Source: Pseudaquabacterium terrae
GTDB taxonomy: Bacteria; Pseudomonadota; Gammaproteobacteria; Burkholderiales; Burkholderiaceae_C
NCBI RefSeq assembly: GCF_013266755.1
Contig: NZ_JABRWJ010000010.1
Span: forward strand, 1 to 64,000
Length of the DNA: 64,000 bases
Direction of reading: 5' to 3'
This document shows positions 36,657-47,322 of this stretch, in pieces. A program made the position numbers and the translations under genes. The notes beneath the pieces were generated by a model. That model was not told the origin of the DNA, searched no databases, and saw only the letters and a program-made list of their open reading frames with translations. Within the stretch, counting starts at the first letter, position 1. Every line of letters begins with the position of its first letter.

Positions 36657-37614
36657 CGATCACCACCGTGTGCGGCACGCGGCCGACCGGCACCGTCTTC
36701 AACGCCTTCGCCGCGGCGGTGTCGACCACCGTCATGTCGTCGGACAGGCCATTGACGACGAACAGCCGCGAGCCGTCGCGGTTGAGGCCCAGGCCCCAGG
36801 CGCGTTTGCCGACCAGCACCTGCTGCGTGACCCGGCGGCTGGCGACATCGACGAAGGCGACGTGGTTCGCGCGGCCCAGGCCGACGTACATCGTGCGGCC
36901 GTCGCGCGACAGCACCATGCCGACCGGCGTGATGTCGTCGGCGCGCAGGCCCTTCAGCGCGAAGTCGACGGTGGCCAGCACCGTCAGTCCGGCCGTCGAG
37001 ACGATGCTGACGCTGCTGCCGAGCTCGTTCGTCACCCACAGCTCGCTGCCGTCGGCGTTGAACGCGAAGCGGCGCGGGCGCTTGCCGACGGGGATGTTGC
37101 GCAGCACCTGCAGCGTCGCCGCGTCGACCACGTGCACCATGTTCGCGACTTCCGAGGTCACGTAGATGCGCCGGCCGTCGGCCGAGACCTTCACGCCCTC
37201 GGGCTCCTTGGCCAGCGGCACGCTGGCGCGCTGCCGGCGTGCGACGAGGTCGAAGACGTTCAGCGCGCCGTCGTCCTCGGCCGAGACGTAGGCGGTGCGG
37301 CCGTCGGGCGAGACGTCGAAGAGCTCGGGGTCGTCGCCGAGGGGCATGCTGCCGACCGAGCGCCGGGTCGCCAGGTCGATGATGTCGGCGCGGCCGGATT
37401 CGCTGCAGGCGACCATCAGCTGCCTATCGCCCGGCAGCCGCTGCAGATGGCGCGGGCGGCGGCAGGTCGGGATGCTGCCGACCACCGCCAGCGTCTGCAG
37501 GTCGACCAGCGTGATCGCGTGATCCTTCTCGCTCGAGACGTAGGCCAGGCCGCTGCCGGCGGCATGGACGCTCATCATGGATGTCAGCAGCGACAGCAGC
37601 AGCAAGGTTTTCAT
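36649..37614 (-). CDS. PQQ-catabolism-associated beta-propeller protein
   Basis: A 321-residue protein with a signal peptide (MKTLLLLSLLTSMMSVHA). Seven YVTN-like repeats follow (AYVSSEKDHAITLVDL, AYVSAEDDGALNVFDL, IYVTSEVANMVHVVDA, LWVTNELGSSVSIVS and others). It belongs to the propeller family found with PQQ dehydrogenases and their ABC genes. It is a probable periplasmic scaffold or sensor. The start at 37614 overlaps the ABC ATPase stop (ATGA), and upstream in-frame residues are low-complexity. Confidence 0.88.
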   Translation of the reverse strand: MKTLLLLSLLTSMMSVHAAGSGLAYVSSEKDHAITLVDLQTLAVVGSIPTCRRPRHLQRLPGDRQLMVACSESGRADIIDLATRRSVGSMPLGDDPELFDVSPDGRTAYVSAEDDGALNVFDLVARRQRASVPLAKEPEGVKVSADGRRIYVTSEVANMVHVVDAATLQVLRNIPVGKRPRRFAFNADGSELWVTNELGSSVSIVSTAGLTVLATVDFALKGLRADDITPVGMVLSRDGRTMYVGLGRANHVAFVDVASRRVTQQVLVGKRAWGLGLNRDGSRLFVVNGLSDDMTVVDTAAAKALKTVPVGRVPHTVVIDD

Positions 37615-38336
37615 GGCGACTCCGGTCGCGTGGCGTGAATGAAGGCGGCCTCGAGCGTCGGGCCACCGAGGGTTTCGGTGACCTGCGCCGGCGTGCCATC
37701 GGCCAGCAATCGGCCGTGGTGCAGCACCAGGACGCGGTCGGCGCCGTCGGCTTCGGCCACCAGGTGCGTGGCCCACAGCACGGTGACGGCGCGCTGGCGC
37801 ACCTCGTCGTGCAGCGCAGCGAGCAGGTCGCGGCGCGAGCGGGGGTCGAGGCCGACGCTGGCCTCGTCCATCAGCAGCAGGCGCGGCCGGTGCAGCAGCG
37901 CACGCACCAGCTCCACCTTGCGGCGATTGCCGCCGGAGAGCTCGCGCACGCGGCGGCCGAGCTCGGCACTCAGGCCGAAGCGCGCCGAGTCGGTCGCGAT
38001 GCGCTCAGCCGCCAGCGCGCGCGGCAGGCCCTGCAGGTCGGCATGGAACTGCAGGTTGCGCGCGACGCTCAGGTCGAGGTCGAGCGAGGGCTGCTGGAAG
38101 ACGACGCCGATCTGCGCCAGCGCCTGTCGCGGATCGTGGCGCATCGAGTGGCCGGCGATCTGAAACTCGCCCTCGTCGGCAGCGAAGAGGCCGGTGAGCA
38201 CCTGGAACAGCGTCGACTTGCCGGCGCCGTTCGGCCCGAGCAGCACCGCGAAGCAGCCGGGCGCGATGTGCAGGTCCAGCGCGTCCAGCGCGACGCGGCT
38301 GCCGTAGCGCTGCGTCAGCCCGCGCAGCCTCAGCAT
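37611..38336 (-). CDS. ABC ATPase of the PQQ-alcohol dehydrogenase system
   Basis: A 241-residue ABC ATPase: Walker A GPNGAGKST, signature LSGGNRRKVELVRAL, Walker B LLLMDEASVGLDPRSR. It drives the ABC-2 permease encoded two genes downstream. The ATG at 38336 gives the standard beginning MLRLRGLTQRYGSRVAL and overlaps the end of pqqE by 7 bases. Confidence 0.9.
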   Translation of the reverse strand: MLRLRGLTQRYGSRVALDALDLHIAPGCFAVLLGPNGAGKSTLFQVLTGLFAADEGEFQIAGHSMRHDPRQALAQIGVVFQQPSLDLDLSVARNLQFHADLQGLPRALAAERIATDSARFGLSAELGRRVRELSGGNRRKVELVRALLHRPRLLLMDEASVGLDPRSRRDLLAALHDEVRQRAVTVLWATHLVAEADGADRVLVLHHGRLLADGTPAQVTETLGGPTLEAAFIHATRPESP

Positions 38337-39523
38337 GGCGCGGCTCCGGTCTTGCCGAGCGCGTGCGAGTTCTCGTCGCAGCGATAGACGAGCCCCGCCT
38401 GCTGCGCGGCGCCGGGCACGAAGCGCAGCGGCTGCGGCGCAACCGCGCCGCTCGCGCATGCCCGTTCGGCATCGGCTCCCGCCAGCATCGCGTCAATGCG
38501 GCCGCGCTGCGGGCTCTTCGGGCACACCGGATCGGTGGCCGCGGCGTCGCCGGTCACCAGGAAGGCCTGGCAGCGGCAGCCGCCGAAGTCGTGGCCGCGT
38601 TCGTCGCAGCTGCCGCAGGTGGACGACATCCAGGCCTGGCCGCGGTAACGCTGGAAGCCGTCGCTGTGAAACCAGGCCTCGCGCACCGACTGCTCGCGCA
38701 GATTCGGAAACGCAATGCCCGGCAGCATGCGCGCGCTGTGGCAGGGCAGCGCGGTGCCATCGGGCGCGACCACCATGAACACGGCGCCCCAGCCGGCCAT
38801 GCAGGGCTTCGGCTTGGCGTCGGCATAGTCCGGCGAGACCCAGATCACCTTCATGCGGCCGTCGAGCCGGGCGCGCTGCGCGATGACGACGCCTTCAGCC
38901 TCGCGCAGCTCGTGCACCGTGGGCATCAGGGCCGTGCGGTTCAGCCAGGCCCAGCCGTAGTACTGCGTGTTGGCGAGCTCGAGGTAGTCGGCGCCGAAGG
39001 CCTCGGCCATCTGGATGATGCGGCCGACGTGCGGCAGGTTGTAGCGGTGCATCACGCAGTTCAGCACCATCGGATAACCGAGCGACTTGATGATGCCGGC
39101 GACGCGGGCCTTCAGCTCGAACGTGCGGCTGGAGCTGAGGAAGTCGTTCAGCTCGCGCGTCGAGTCCTGGAACGAGAGCTGGATGTGGTCGAGGCCGGCG
39201 GCCTTCAGCGCCTTCGCGCGCGCTTCGGTGAGGCCGACGCCGGAGGTGATCAGGTTGGTGTAGAAGCCGAGCCCGCGCGCATGGGCGACCAGTTCTTCGA
39301 GGTCGTCACGCAGCAGCGGCTCGCCGCCGGAGAACCCCAGCTGCACCGCGCCCAGCGCACGCGCCTCGCTGAAGATGCGCTTCCAGTCGGCGGTGTCGAG
39401 CTCCTGCCGATGCTGCGCATAGTCGATCGGGTTCGAGCAGAACACGCAGTGCAGCGGGCAGCGGTAGGTCAGCTCGGCCAGCAGCCACAACGGTGGCCGG
39501 GTCGCGGCGGCGGCGGTGCGCAT
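38330..39523 (-). CDS. pqqE: PqqE, PqqA peptide cyclase (radical SAM)
   Basis: A 397-residue radical SAM protein. The SAM cluster motif is CPLHCVFC near residue 22, GFSGGEPLLRDDL follows, and C-terminal SPASM cysteines include the CGSC-DERGHDFGGCRC region. It forms the carbon-carbon bond between Glu and Tyr of PqqA, the first step of PQQ synthesis, with PqqD as peptide chaperone. ATG 39523 is chosen. It follows pqqD by 10 bp. Confidence 0.95.
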   Translation of the reverse strand: MRTAAAATRPPLWLLAELTYRCPLHCVFCSNPIDYAQHRQELDTADWKRIFSEARALGAVQLGFSGGEPLLRDDLEELVAHARGLGFYTNLITSGVGLTEARAKALKAAGLDHIQLSFQDSTRELNDFLSSSRTFELKARVAGIIKSLGYPMVLNCVMHRYNLPHVGRIIQMAEAFGADYLELANTQYYGWAWLNRTALMPTVHELREAEGVVIAQRARLDGRMKVIWVSPDYADAKPKPCMAGWGAVFMVVAPDGTALPCHSARMLPGIAFPNLREQSVREAWFHSDGFQRYRGQAWMSSTCGSCDERGHDFGGCRCQAFLVTGDAAATDPVCPKSPQRGRIDAMLAGADAERACASGAVAPQPLRFVPGAAQQAGLVYRCDENSHALGKTGAAPC

Positions 39524-39533
39524 GACCCGGTGC

Positions 39534-39797
39534 CTACTGCAGCCAGCCGCGCTGCCGCGCCTCGTCGATGAAGGTGCAGACGTCGTCGCGCAGCGCGGCC
39601 TGCGCAAAGGCCTGCTCGAGTTCGTCGACGATCTGCTCGACCGAGCGCCGGCCGTCGCAGCGGCGCAGGATCTCGGCGGCCGGCGTGTTCAGCTTGACCA
39701 TGCCCTCGGGATACAGCAGCACCCAGCAGTCCTGCGCCGGCTCGAACTGCAGCCGGAACATCGCGGCCACGGCCGGTCTTGTTTGCAATGCGCTCAT
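39534..39797 (-). CDS. pqqD: PqqD, PqqA-binding chaperone
   Basis: An 87-residue RRE-type protein: [36 protein letters not shown], with the typical LYPEG-x-x-x-LN turn. It binds PqqA and presents it to PqqE. The start overlaps the pqqC stop (ATGA). It is slightly shorter than many PqqD proteins but complete. Confidence 0.93.
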   Translation of the reverse strand: MSALQTRPAVAAMFRLQFEPAQDCWVLLYPEGMVKLNTPAAEILRRCDGRRSVEQIVDELEQAFAQAALRDDVCTFIDEARQRGWLQ

Positions 39798-40561
39798 GGC
39801 CGCGACTCCGCCGGCAGGTCATCGGGATAGGCGTGCGCGATCGTGTCGAGCATCGACCACAGGATGTCGAGCTTGAAGTCGAGGATCGATATCGCGCGCT
39901 CCTGGCGTGCGCGCGTGCTGCACCAGCGCCGCGCGACCTCCAGGCCGTGCTCGACGTCGCGCGTCGCGAGCGGGATGCGGCTGCGGAAATAGGCCAGGCC
40001 ATCGGGCTCGATCCACGGGTACAGCCGCGGCCAGTGGGCCAGCCGGTCGGCATGGATCTTCGGCGCGAACATCTCGGTCAGCGACGAGATCGCCGCTTCC
40101 TCCCAGGGAGCCGAGCGCGCGAAGTTGACGTAGGCGTCGACCGCGAAGCGCACGCCGGCGCGCACGTGGCGGTGCGACCACAGGTCCTCGCGCGACAGGC
40201 CGACTGCCGTGCCGAGCCGGCTCCAGGCTTCGATGCCGCCGGCGTTGTTGCCGTCGAAATCGCCGCGGCCGTCGTGGTCGAGGATGCGTTCCATCCAGCG
40301 CCGGCGTTCGGCGCGGTCATGGCAGTTGGCCAGCACGGCCGCGTCCTTCAGCGGGATGTTGACCTGGTAGTAGAAGCGGTTCGCGACCCACGCCCGCACC
40401 TGGAACGGCTGCAGCTCGCCGCGGTTCAGGCGCTGGTTGAACGGGTGGTGGATGTGGTAGCGCGGTTCGCGCTCGCGCAGCCGGGCCTCGAAGGCCTCGG
40501 CGCTCCACGGCTCGCGCGGGTCGGCCGCAGGCGGTGCGCTGCCGAAGGTGGTTTGGTTCAC
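39794..40561 (-). CDS. pqqC: PqqC, pyrroloquinoline-quinone synthase
   Basis: A 255-residue haem-oxygenase-like helical protein: [35 protein letters not shown], and a conserved [19 protein letters not shown]. It performs the final eight-electron oxidation and ring closure of AHQQ to PQQ using O2. It overlaps both pqqB and pqqD by four bases. Confidence 0.95.
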   Translation of the reverse strand: MNQTTFGSAPPAADPREPWSAEAFEARLREREPRYHIHHPFNQRLNRGELQPFQVRAWVANRFYYQVNIPLKDAAVLANCHDRAERRRWMERILDHDGRGDFDGNNAGGIEAWSRLGTAVGLSREDLWSHRHVRAGVRFAVDAYVNFARSAPWEEAAISSLTEMFAPKIHADRLAHWPRLYPWIEPDGLAYFRSRIPLATRDVEHGLEVARRWCSTRARQERAISILDFKLDILWSMLDTIAHAYPDDLPAESRP

Positions 40562-41490
40562 AGCAGGATCTCCATGCCATCGTGGGCGACTTCGATGCCT
40601 GACGCATGAAGTACGCGGCGCTGCTCACTCGATTGATCGAGGATCGGGTTGCTGTTGTTGATGTGGATCAGCACCTTGCGCTGCGCCGGCAGCGCGCCGA
40701 TCAGCTCGGCCATGCCGGTGCGCGTGTCGCTGCACTGCTGCGGCAGGTGGCCCATCTCGCGCGCGGTCTTGGCGCTCAGCCCGGCGTCGCGCATCTCGCA
40801 CTCCTGCCAGAAGGTGCCGTCGACCAGCAGGCAGTCGGCACGGCGCATCCACTGCAGCTCTTGCTCGCCGACGTCGGCCAGCCCGGGCGCGTAGAACAGG
40901 CGCTGGCCGGTGGCGAGATCCTCGATCAGCAGCGCGATGTTGTCGCCTGTCACCTGCTCGCGCCGGTGCGGCGAATAGGGCGGCGCCATGCCGGGAATGG
41001 CGATCGCGGTGAAGCGCAGCGTGTCGAAGCCGGCGATCGCGAACTCGGCGCTCGTCTGGTGGCCCGCCACCGGCAGCATGTGCCAGCGCGTGCCGCAGTA
41101 GTGCTGCAGCACGTTGATCAGCGGCAGGCCGGTCGTCAGGTCCTCGAAGACGCAGGGCGTCGCGTAGAGCTTGATGCGCGGGCCTTCACGCAGGCTCAAC
41201 AGGCCGGTGACGTGGTCGATCTGCGCGTCCATCAGCACGACGGCCTTGATCGGCGTGTCGCGCAGGCCGCTGCGCGGGCGCAGCTGCGGCTGGCTGCGGA
41301 TCTGCTGCCCGATGTCGGGCGAGGCATTCAGCAGCACCCAGGACTGCCCGTCTTGCGACACGGCGATCGAGCTTTGCGTTCGGGCCGACGCATCGACCTC
41401 GCCCTGCCGCTGGCCGGCGCAGAGCCGGCAATTGCAGTTCCATTGCGGGAAGCCGCCACCGGCGCCCGAACCCAGCACGAGGACTTTCAT
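40558..41490 (-). CDS. pqqB: PqqB, PQQ biosynthesis metallo-beta-lactamase-fold hydroxylase
   Basis: A 310-residue protein. The N-terminal [21 protein letters not shown] with Cys pairs for zinc, and the late sequence [22 protein letters not shown], are diagnostic of PqqB. It hydroxylates the Glu-Tyr-derived intermediate. It is separated from pqqA by 102 bp, which hold a repeat hairpin (41516-41567). Confidence 0.95.
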   Translation of the reverse strand: MKVLVLGSGAGGGFPQWNCNCRLCAGQRQGEVDASARTQSSIAVSQDGQSWVLLNASPDIGQQIRSQPQLRPRSGLRDTPIKAVVLMDAQIDHVTGLLSLREGPRIKLYATPCVFEDLTTGLPLINVLQHYCGTRWHMLPVAGHQTSAEFAIAGFDTLRFTAIAIPGMAPPYSPHRREQVTGDNIALLIEDLATGQRLFYAPGLADVGEQELQWMRRADCLLVDGTFWQECEMRDAGLSAKTAREMGHLPQQCSDTRTGMAELIGALPAQRKVLIHINNSNPILDQSSEQRRVLHASGIEVAHDGMEILL

Positions 41491-41515
41491 GACAGTGCCG
41501 CCCGGCCGCCCGAAG

Positions 41516-41567
41516 GCACTGACGCCCCCTCGGGGGGCAGCGAACGCAGTGAGCTTGGGGGCTTCAT
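41516..41567. repeat. G/C-run hairpin repeat between pqqA and pqqB
   Basis: gccccc-tc-gggggc forms a strong hairpin, followed by cagcgaacgcagtgagcttggggg. It belongs to the same general class as the 74-bp repeat at 27729. In the pqq operon it lies after the pqqA stop on the transcribed strand and could stabilise or attenuate the pqqA transcript relative to pqqB. Confidence 0.65.
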
Positions 41568-41592
41568 GCTGGAGCGGTGCCGGTGGCTCGGG

Positions 41593-41667
41593 TCAGCGGT
41601 TCGAGATGTACATCGTGATCTCGAAACCGAAGCGCAGGTCTTCGAAGGCGGGCTGGGTCCAGAACAT
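41593..41667 (-). CDS. pqqA: PqqA, PQQ precursor peptide
   Basis: A 24-residue peptide starting [20 protein letters not shown]. Glu16 and Tyr20 (E-x3-Y) are the residues cross-linked to make PQQ. An AGGAGA ribosome site precedes the ATG by about 5 bases. Start 41667, stop TGA at 41593-41595. It is the first gene of the pqq operon, about 65 nt behind the sigma-54 start site. Confidence 0.95.
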   Translation of the reverse strand: MFWTQPAFEDLRFGFEITMYISNR

Positions 41668-41743
41668 GGTGGTCTCCTGAGGGGTTGCGGCGGTGGTGAC
41701 GTTCCCGGCGTGGCGACAAGCCGCGCCGGGCAGACGTCATTGC

Positions 41744-41757
41744 GCAAGTCGCGTGCC
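41744..41757 (-). promoter_or_regulatory. Sigma-54 promoter GGCACGCGACTTGC for pqqA
   Basis: Read on the minus strand this matches GGCACG-N4-TTGC exactly with the 12-bp GG-to-GC spacing. The only deviation is C instead of T before the GG. The start site would be near 41732. Confidence 0.8.
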
Positions 41758-41798
41758 GGCTGCACGCGGGCTCAGGAGACAAGGAATTCGGGGTTTTT

Positions 41799-41825
41799 GG
41801 AGCAACACCCGCTGCGGGTTGCTCC
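41799..41825. promoter_or_regulatory. Inverted repeat upstream of the pqqA promoter
   Basis: ggagcaac-a-cccgc-t-gcggg-ttgctcc: 7-bp outer arms and 5-bp inner arms with minor bulges. It lies about 42-68 bp upstream of the -24 element. The position allows a binding site for the sigma-54 activator or an RNA hairpin after the activator gene. There is no T tract on the needed side for a terminator. Confidence 0.45.
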
Positions 41826-41851
41826 AGCGCGGGACAGCGGCGTCAGGCAGT

Positions 41852-41873
41852 GGCACAGGGAATTCCCTGTGCC
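41852..41873. promoter_or_regulatory. Perfect 22-bp palindrome next to the activator gene
   Basis: Arms ggcacagggaa and ttccctgtgcc pair without any mismatch or spacer. It begins 8 bp after the stop of the sigma-54 activator gene and 95 bp upstream of the pqqA -24 element. It could be an activator site for pqqA, or an intrinsic 3-prime hairpin of the activator mRNA. Confidence 0.5.
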
Positions 41874-41880
41874 GTTGGCT

Positions 41881-43956
<2,076 letters not shown>

Positions 43957-44061
43957 CGTCGCTTCCTGTTCTCCTGCCGTGGCAGGTTGTCTCCGTCCAA
44001 ACCCTGTGCCGATGCGCAGCGAGCGGATCGGTGGAGGGTGCCTCGGACTCGGCGTGTTGTG

Positions 44062-44075
44062 TTGATCTGGCGCAA
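44062..44075. promoter_or_regulatory. FNR/FixK-type box TTGATCTGGCGCAA
   Basis: Full TTGA-N6-GCAA match in the divergent spacer, 106 bp before the activator gene and 107 bp before pedF. It suggests oxygen input on the alcohol regulon through the activator gene. Confidence 0.55.
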
Positions 44076-44124
44076 GTCCGGCACCTGCCAAGCGATTTGT
44101 GTACCCGGCTGCAGCACCGGTGCG

Positions 44125-44139
44125 TGGCACGCGCTTTGC
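44125..44139 (+). promoter_or_regulatory. Sigma-54 promoter TGGCACGCGCTTTGC for pedF
   Basis: Exact match to TGGCACG-N4-TTGC with 12-bp spacing. The predicted start is near 44151, about 31 nt before the cytochrome gene. Confidence 0.85.
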
Positions 44140-44181
44140 GGTCGGGCCCATCGTCCAACCCCAGCTTGACGGAGACCTGAC

Positions 44182-44697
44182 ATGCCGCGCCCCCGCACTT
44201 CTTCACCCCTTTCTTCTTTGACCAGGGCCGCCCGCGCCGCCGGCGCGCTCGCCGCGCTGGCGCTGTGTGCCGCCGCCTGGGCCCACGGCGACGTGACGCC
44301 GCAGGCCGTCGACACCAGCGCGCTGCCCAAGCTGGGCGACAGCTGGCGCGCCGAGAACCCGTACCGCGCCAGCGAGGCGGCGGTGCGCGTCGGCAGCTCG
44401 GCCTACAACCAGAACTGTGCGCGCTGCCACGGGCTGGAGGCGATCTCCGGCGGCATCGCGCCCGACCTGCGCAAGCTCGACGACGAGTGCGCGCCGATGA
44501 AGGACGGCGCGCGCCGCCAGGCCTGTGTCACCGAGATCGACGACTACTTCGCGACCACGGTGCGGCGCGGCCGCGTGCGCAACGGCGCGGTCTACATGCC
44601 GCCGTTCGAGGGCGTGATGAACCAGGAGGCCGTGTGGGCGATCAAGGCCTACCTGGAGACGCGGCGCGAGAAGCCGCTCCAGGCGGCGCAGAAGTGA
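44182..44697 (+). CDS. pedF: Cytochrome c-550 PedF
   Basis: A 171-residue periplasmic c-type cytochrome with a signal peptide (about 1-34) and one haem site CARCH at 79-83 in [20 protein letters not shown] likely Met ligand lies in [11 protein letters not shown], and two extra Cys ([17 protein letters not shown]) may form a disulfide. The sequence matches the PedF cytochrome that accepts electrons from PQQ alcohol dehydrogenases. It is divergent from the activator gene and coupled to the next gene (GTGA). Confidence 0.93.
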   Translation: MPRPRTSSPLSSLTRAARAAGALAALALCAAAWAHGDVTPQAVDTSALPKLGDSWRAENPYRASEAAVRVGSSAYNQNCARCHGLEAISGGIAPDLRKLDDECAPMKDGARRQACVTEIDDYFATTVRRGRVRNGAVYMPPFEGVMNQEAVWAIKAYLETRREKPLQAAQK

Positions 44698-45539
44698 GCG
44701 CGCTGATCACGACGCGGCGCGCTTGCCTGCGCCGGCTCGGCGCGGCGGCCGTAGCCGGCCTCGCACCGCTGGCGCTGTCGGCCACGCCGCTGGAGCGCGT
44801 GCGCGAGCGCGGCGTGCTGAAGGTCGGCCTGTACCACGGCATGCCGCCGTTCCATGTCGACGGTCAGGGCATCGATGTCGCGCTGGCCGGTGCGCTGGCC
44901 GCGGCGCTCGGCGTCAAGGCGGCGCTGCTGCCCTTCCATGCCGACGACAACATGAACGATGACCTGCGCAACATGGTCTGGCGCGGCCACTACCTCGGCT
45001 ACGGCCCGGCCGACGTGCTGCTGCACGTGCCGGTCGAGCGGCCGCTGATGGAGGCCAATCCGCAGGTGAGCATCGTTGCGCCTTACTGTCGTGAGCACGT
45101 GGCGATTGCGCGGCGGATCGACGACGTGCCGCGACTCGACACGCTGGCGCCACTGGCCGGGCTGCCGGTGGCGGTGCCGGGCCGTTCGCTCGCCGGCTGG
45201 CTGCTGATCGGCGCCGATGGCGGCGCCTACCGGCAGCAGTTGAGCACGCAATGGACCGACGGCGCCGCGGCCGCGCGCGCGCTGCAGCGCGGCGACGTGC
45301 CGGTGGCCTCCGGCCTCGCGTCCGAGCTCGAATCGGTGCTGCGCGGCGATGCGCGCTTCGCGATCGAGCCGCTGCCGTCGCCACGCGCGCCGCGTGGCGG
45401 CTGGGCGGTCGGCATGGCGGTGCGGCGCGATGCCGGCGCGCTGGCGCAGGCGCTGCAGGGCGCGGTGAATGCGTTGGTGGCCAGCGGCGAGCTGCAGCAG
45501 TTCTTCGCGCGCGCGAACGTCGGCTGGCAGGCGGGCTGA
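44694..45539 (+). CDS. MoxJ-like binding protein of quinoprotein dehydrogenase systems
   Basis: A 281-residue protein of the amino-acid-binding (SBP family 3) fold with an N-terminal signal (TTRRACLRRLGAAAVAGLAPLALS). VRERGVLKVGLYHGMPPFHVDGQGIDVALAGALA follows. MoxJ/XoxJ relatives bind or activate the PQQ dehydrogenase apoenzyme. The GTG start overlaps the pedF stop. No permease of the matching type lies beside it, which also favours a maturation role. Confidence 0.87.
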   Translation: MSALITTRRACLRRLGAAAVAGLAPLALSATPLERVRERGVLKVGLYHGMPPFHVDGQGIDVALAGALAAALGVKAALLPFHADDNMNDDLRNMVWRGHYLGYGPADVLLHVPVERPLMEANPQVSIVAPYCREHVAIARRIDDVPRLDTLAPLAGLPVAVPGRSLAGWLLIGADGGAYRQQLSTQWTDGAAAARALQRGDVPVASGLASELESVLRGDARFAIEPLPSPRAPRGGWAVGMAVRRDAGALAQALQGAVNALVASGELQQFFARANVGWQAG

Positions 45540-45551
45540 CGAAGGTCTGCG

Positions 45552-45797
45552 CTAACGCTTGCGGCCGACCTTGACCGCGCGGGCAGCGCCCGCCTTCGAT
45601 CGAGCGGCTTTCGACGGGGCGGGCTTGTCTTCCTCGCCGCTCGGCACGTAGGCGGCGCCGTGCTGCGCCAGGTAGTCGCGAATCATCTGGCGCACGACCT
45701 GCGACGGCGTCAGGTCGAGCTGCGCGCACAGACGCTCGAAGGCCGCCTTCTTGTTCGGGTCGATCAGCAGCGTCAACCGCGCGGTCTTGAGCTCCAT
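45552..45797 (-). CDS. Ribbon-helix-helix protein with basic tail
   Basis: An 81-residue protein. The first half (MELKTARLTLLIDPNKKAAFERLCAQLDLTPSQVVRQMIRDYL) is a ribbon-helix-helix DNA-binding fold. The last 25 residues are Lys/Arg/Ala-rich and likely contact DNA. No toxin partner is adjacent. The ATG at 45797 is chosen because family similarity begins there. Confidence 0.75.
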   Translation of the reverse strand: MELKTARLTLLIDPNKKAAFERLCAQLDLTPSQVVRQMIRDYLAQHGAAYVPSGEEDKPAPSKAARSKAGAARAVKVGRKR

Positions 45798-45877
45798 GGA
45801 TCCTCGGGATGGCAACGTGATGGTCACGCGATGCACATCGTACCCGTCGCGAAACGGGCCTCGCGCGGGCGCTTCGC

Positions 45878-46633
45878 TCAAGCTTGCCGATCCTTCAGCG
45901 CGCGGCCGACCAGCGCAAACGCCGCCTGCAGCTGGCCGGCCCCCGCCCGGTCGAGGCCGGCGGGGCGGCGCGCGACGCTGCCGGGCACGGCATCCAGCGC
46001 ATGGCCCTTGCACGCAAAGACGATGCTGTTGCTCGAATCGCCGTCGTCGACGACCAGGATCGCCCCGTCGAAGCTGCGGCCGATGCGCTCGACCAGCGTG
46101 TCGTAGTGGCGGTGGCCGTAGTGCAGGTTGACGACGAGCATGCCGCCGGGTTGCAGCATCTCCCGGCAGTCGTCGTAGAAACGCTGCGTGCACAGCCGTG
46201 CAGGCTGCCCGCTGCTGTCGAAGCCGTCGACCAGCAGCGCGTCGCAGCGGGTCGAACGGTAGCGCACGAACTGCGCGCCGTCGCCGTGGATCACGCGAAA
46301 GCGATGGTCGTCCGCCGGCACGTGGAACTCATCCCGCAACGCGATCACGTGCGGATTGATCTCCACGACCTGGATGCGCGTGCCGGGCAGGTAGCGGTGG
46401 CAGAACTTGGCCATGGACCCGCCGCCGAGGCCGATCATCGCGATCTGCCGCGGGTCCGGCTGGAACAGCAGGAAGCCCATCATCGTGCGCGTGTACTCGA
46501 GGTCGAGCGCGGTCGGATCGTCGAGCTTCATGCGGCTCTGGATCTCGCAGATCGAGAAGTGCAGCGCCTTCGACGTCAAGCCTTCGTGGACGAAGGGCCT
46601 GACGTGGTCCGCATGGTCGAGGTTGTCGGGCAT
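45878..46633 (-). CDS. Spermidine synthase-like methyltransferase-fold protein
   Basis: A 251-residue protein with the SpeE-type nucleotide-binding loop (IAMIGLGGGSMAKFCHRYLPG), acidic strand VVEINPHVIAL and a DALLVDGFDSSG loop. The N-terminal half lacks the full tetramerisation region of true spermidine synthases. Polyamine or other aminopropyl transfer is possible; the substrate is not certain. It stands between an RHH gene and an OmpA-like lipoprotein on the same strand. Confidence 0.78.
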   Translation of the reverse strand: MPDNLDHADHVRPFVHEGLTSKALHFSICEIQSRMKLDDPTALDLEYTRTMMGFLLFQPDPRQIAMIGLGGGSMAKFCHRYLPGTRIQVVEINPHVIALRDEFHVPADDHRFRVIHGDGAQFVRYRSTRCDALLVDGFDSSGQPARLCTQRFYDDCREMLQPGGMLVVNLHYGHRHYDTLVERIGRSFDGAILVVDDGDSSNSIVFACKGHALDAVPGSVARRPAGLDRAGAGQLQAAFALVGRALKDRQA

Positions 46634-46660
46634 CGCAAACCGGGCGTTGCGCAGCCGGCC

Positions 46661-47191
46661 TCAGCGCTTGACCTGATGAACCTCGGCGCGCCGGTTCCTG
46701 GCCCACGCGGCATCGTCGTGGCCGGTGGCCGCCGGCCTTTCCTTGCCGAAGCTCACCGCCTCCATCGACGCCTCCGAGGCTCCCTGCAGCTGCAGCGTCT
46801 TCAGCACGGTCTCGGCGCGCCGCTGCCCGAGGGCGAGGTTGTATTCGCGCCCGCCGCGTTCGTCGCAATGGCCTTCGATGCGGGCCTTGGCCGCGCGGTT
46901 CGCCGCCAGATGGCGGGCGTGGGCTTCGAGCAGCGGCTTGTCCTGGTCGCGGATCGACGCGCTGTCGAACTCGAAGTAGACCGTGCGTTCGGTCGGCGCC
47001 TGCGCATCGCGTTGCGCCGTTGCAGGCGGCACCCTGACGACGGGGTCACTGCTGGTGTGCGGCCCGGGGGGCGCCGGCCGGCTGGCCGTGCCGGGCCGGG
47101 CCTCCGTGCCGAGGGGTGCCTCGGTCAGCGGGGTCGAGCTGCAGCCTGCGGCCAGCACCGCGGCCAGCACGATGGCGGATCTGATCATCAT
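46661..47191 (-). CDS. OmpA/Pal-like peptidoglycan-associated lipoprotein
   Basis: A 176-residue lipoprotein with lipobox VLAAGCSS (Cys about residue 17). A Pro-rich linker is followed by an OmpA-like domain with VYFEFDSASIRDQDKPLLEAHARHL and IEGHCDERGGREYNLALGQRRAETV. It binds peptidoglycan and anchors the outer membrane. It is not in a tol cluster, so probably a second Pal-like protein. Two adjacent Met codons are possible starts (47191 or 47188). Confidence 0.85.
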   Translation of the reverse strand: MMIRSAIVLAAVLAAGCSSTPLTEAPLGTEARPGTASRPAPPGPHTSSDPVVRVPPATAQRDAQAPTERTVYFEFDSASIRDQDKPLLEAHARHLAANRAAKARIEGHCDERGGREYNLALGQRRAETVLKTLQLQGASEASMEAVSFGKERPAATGHDDAAWARNRRAEVHQVKR

Positions 47192-47322
47192 GAAATGTCT
47201 CCTCTGCGGTCGTCGAAGCAATGGACATCGTAGTCAAACGCAGTGTGCATGACATTAACATACCGCCACGGAGATCCCGTCGTGCAGGCGGGCTTCCTCC
47301 GCCCGAGGAGCGAGCGCCGACC

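Noticed and set aside
41799-41873. Hairpins as a simple rho-independent terminator of the activator gene
   Set aside because: No run of T follows either stem on the minus strand; a regulatory site is at least as likely.
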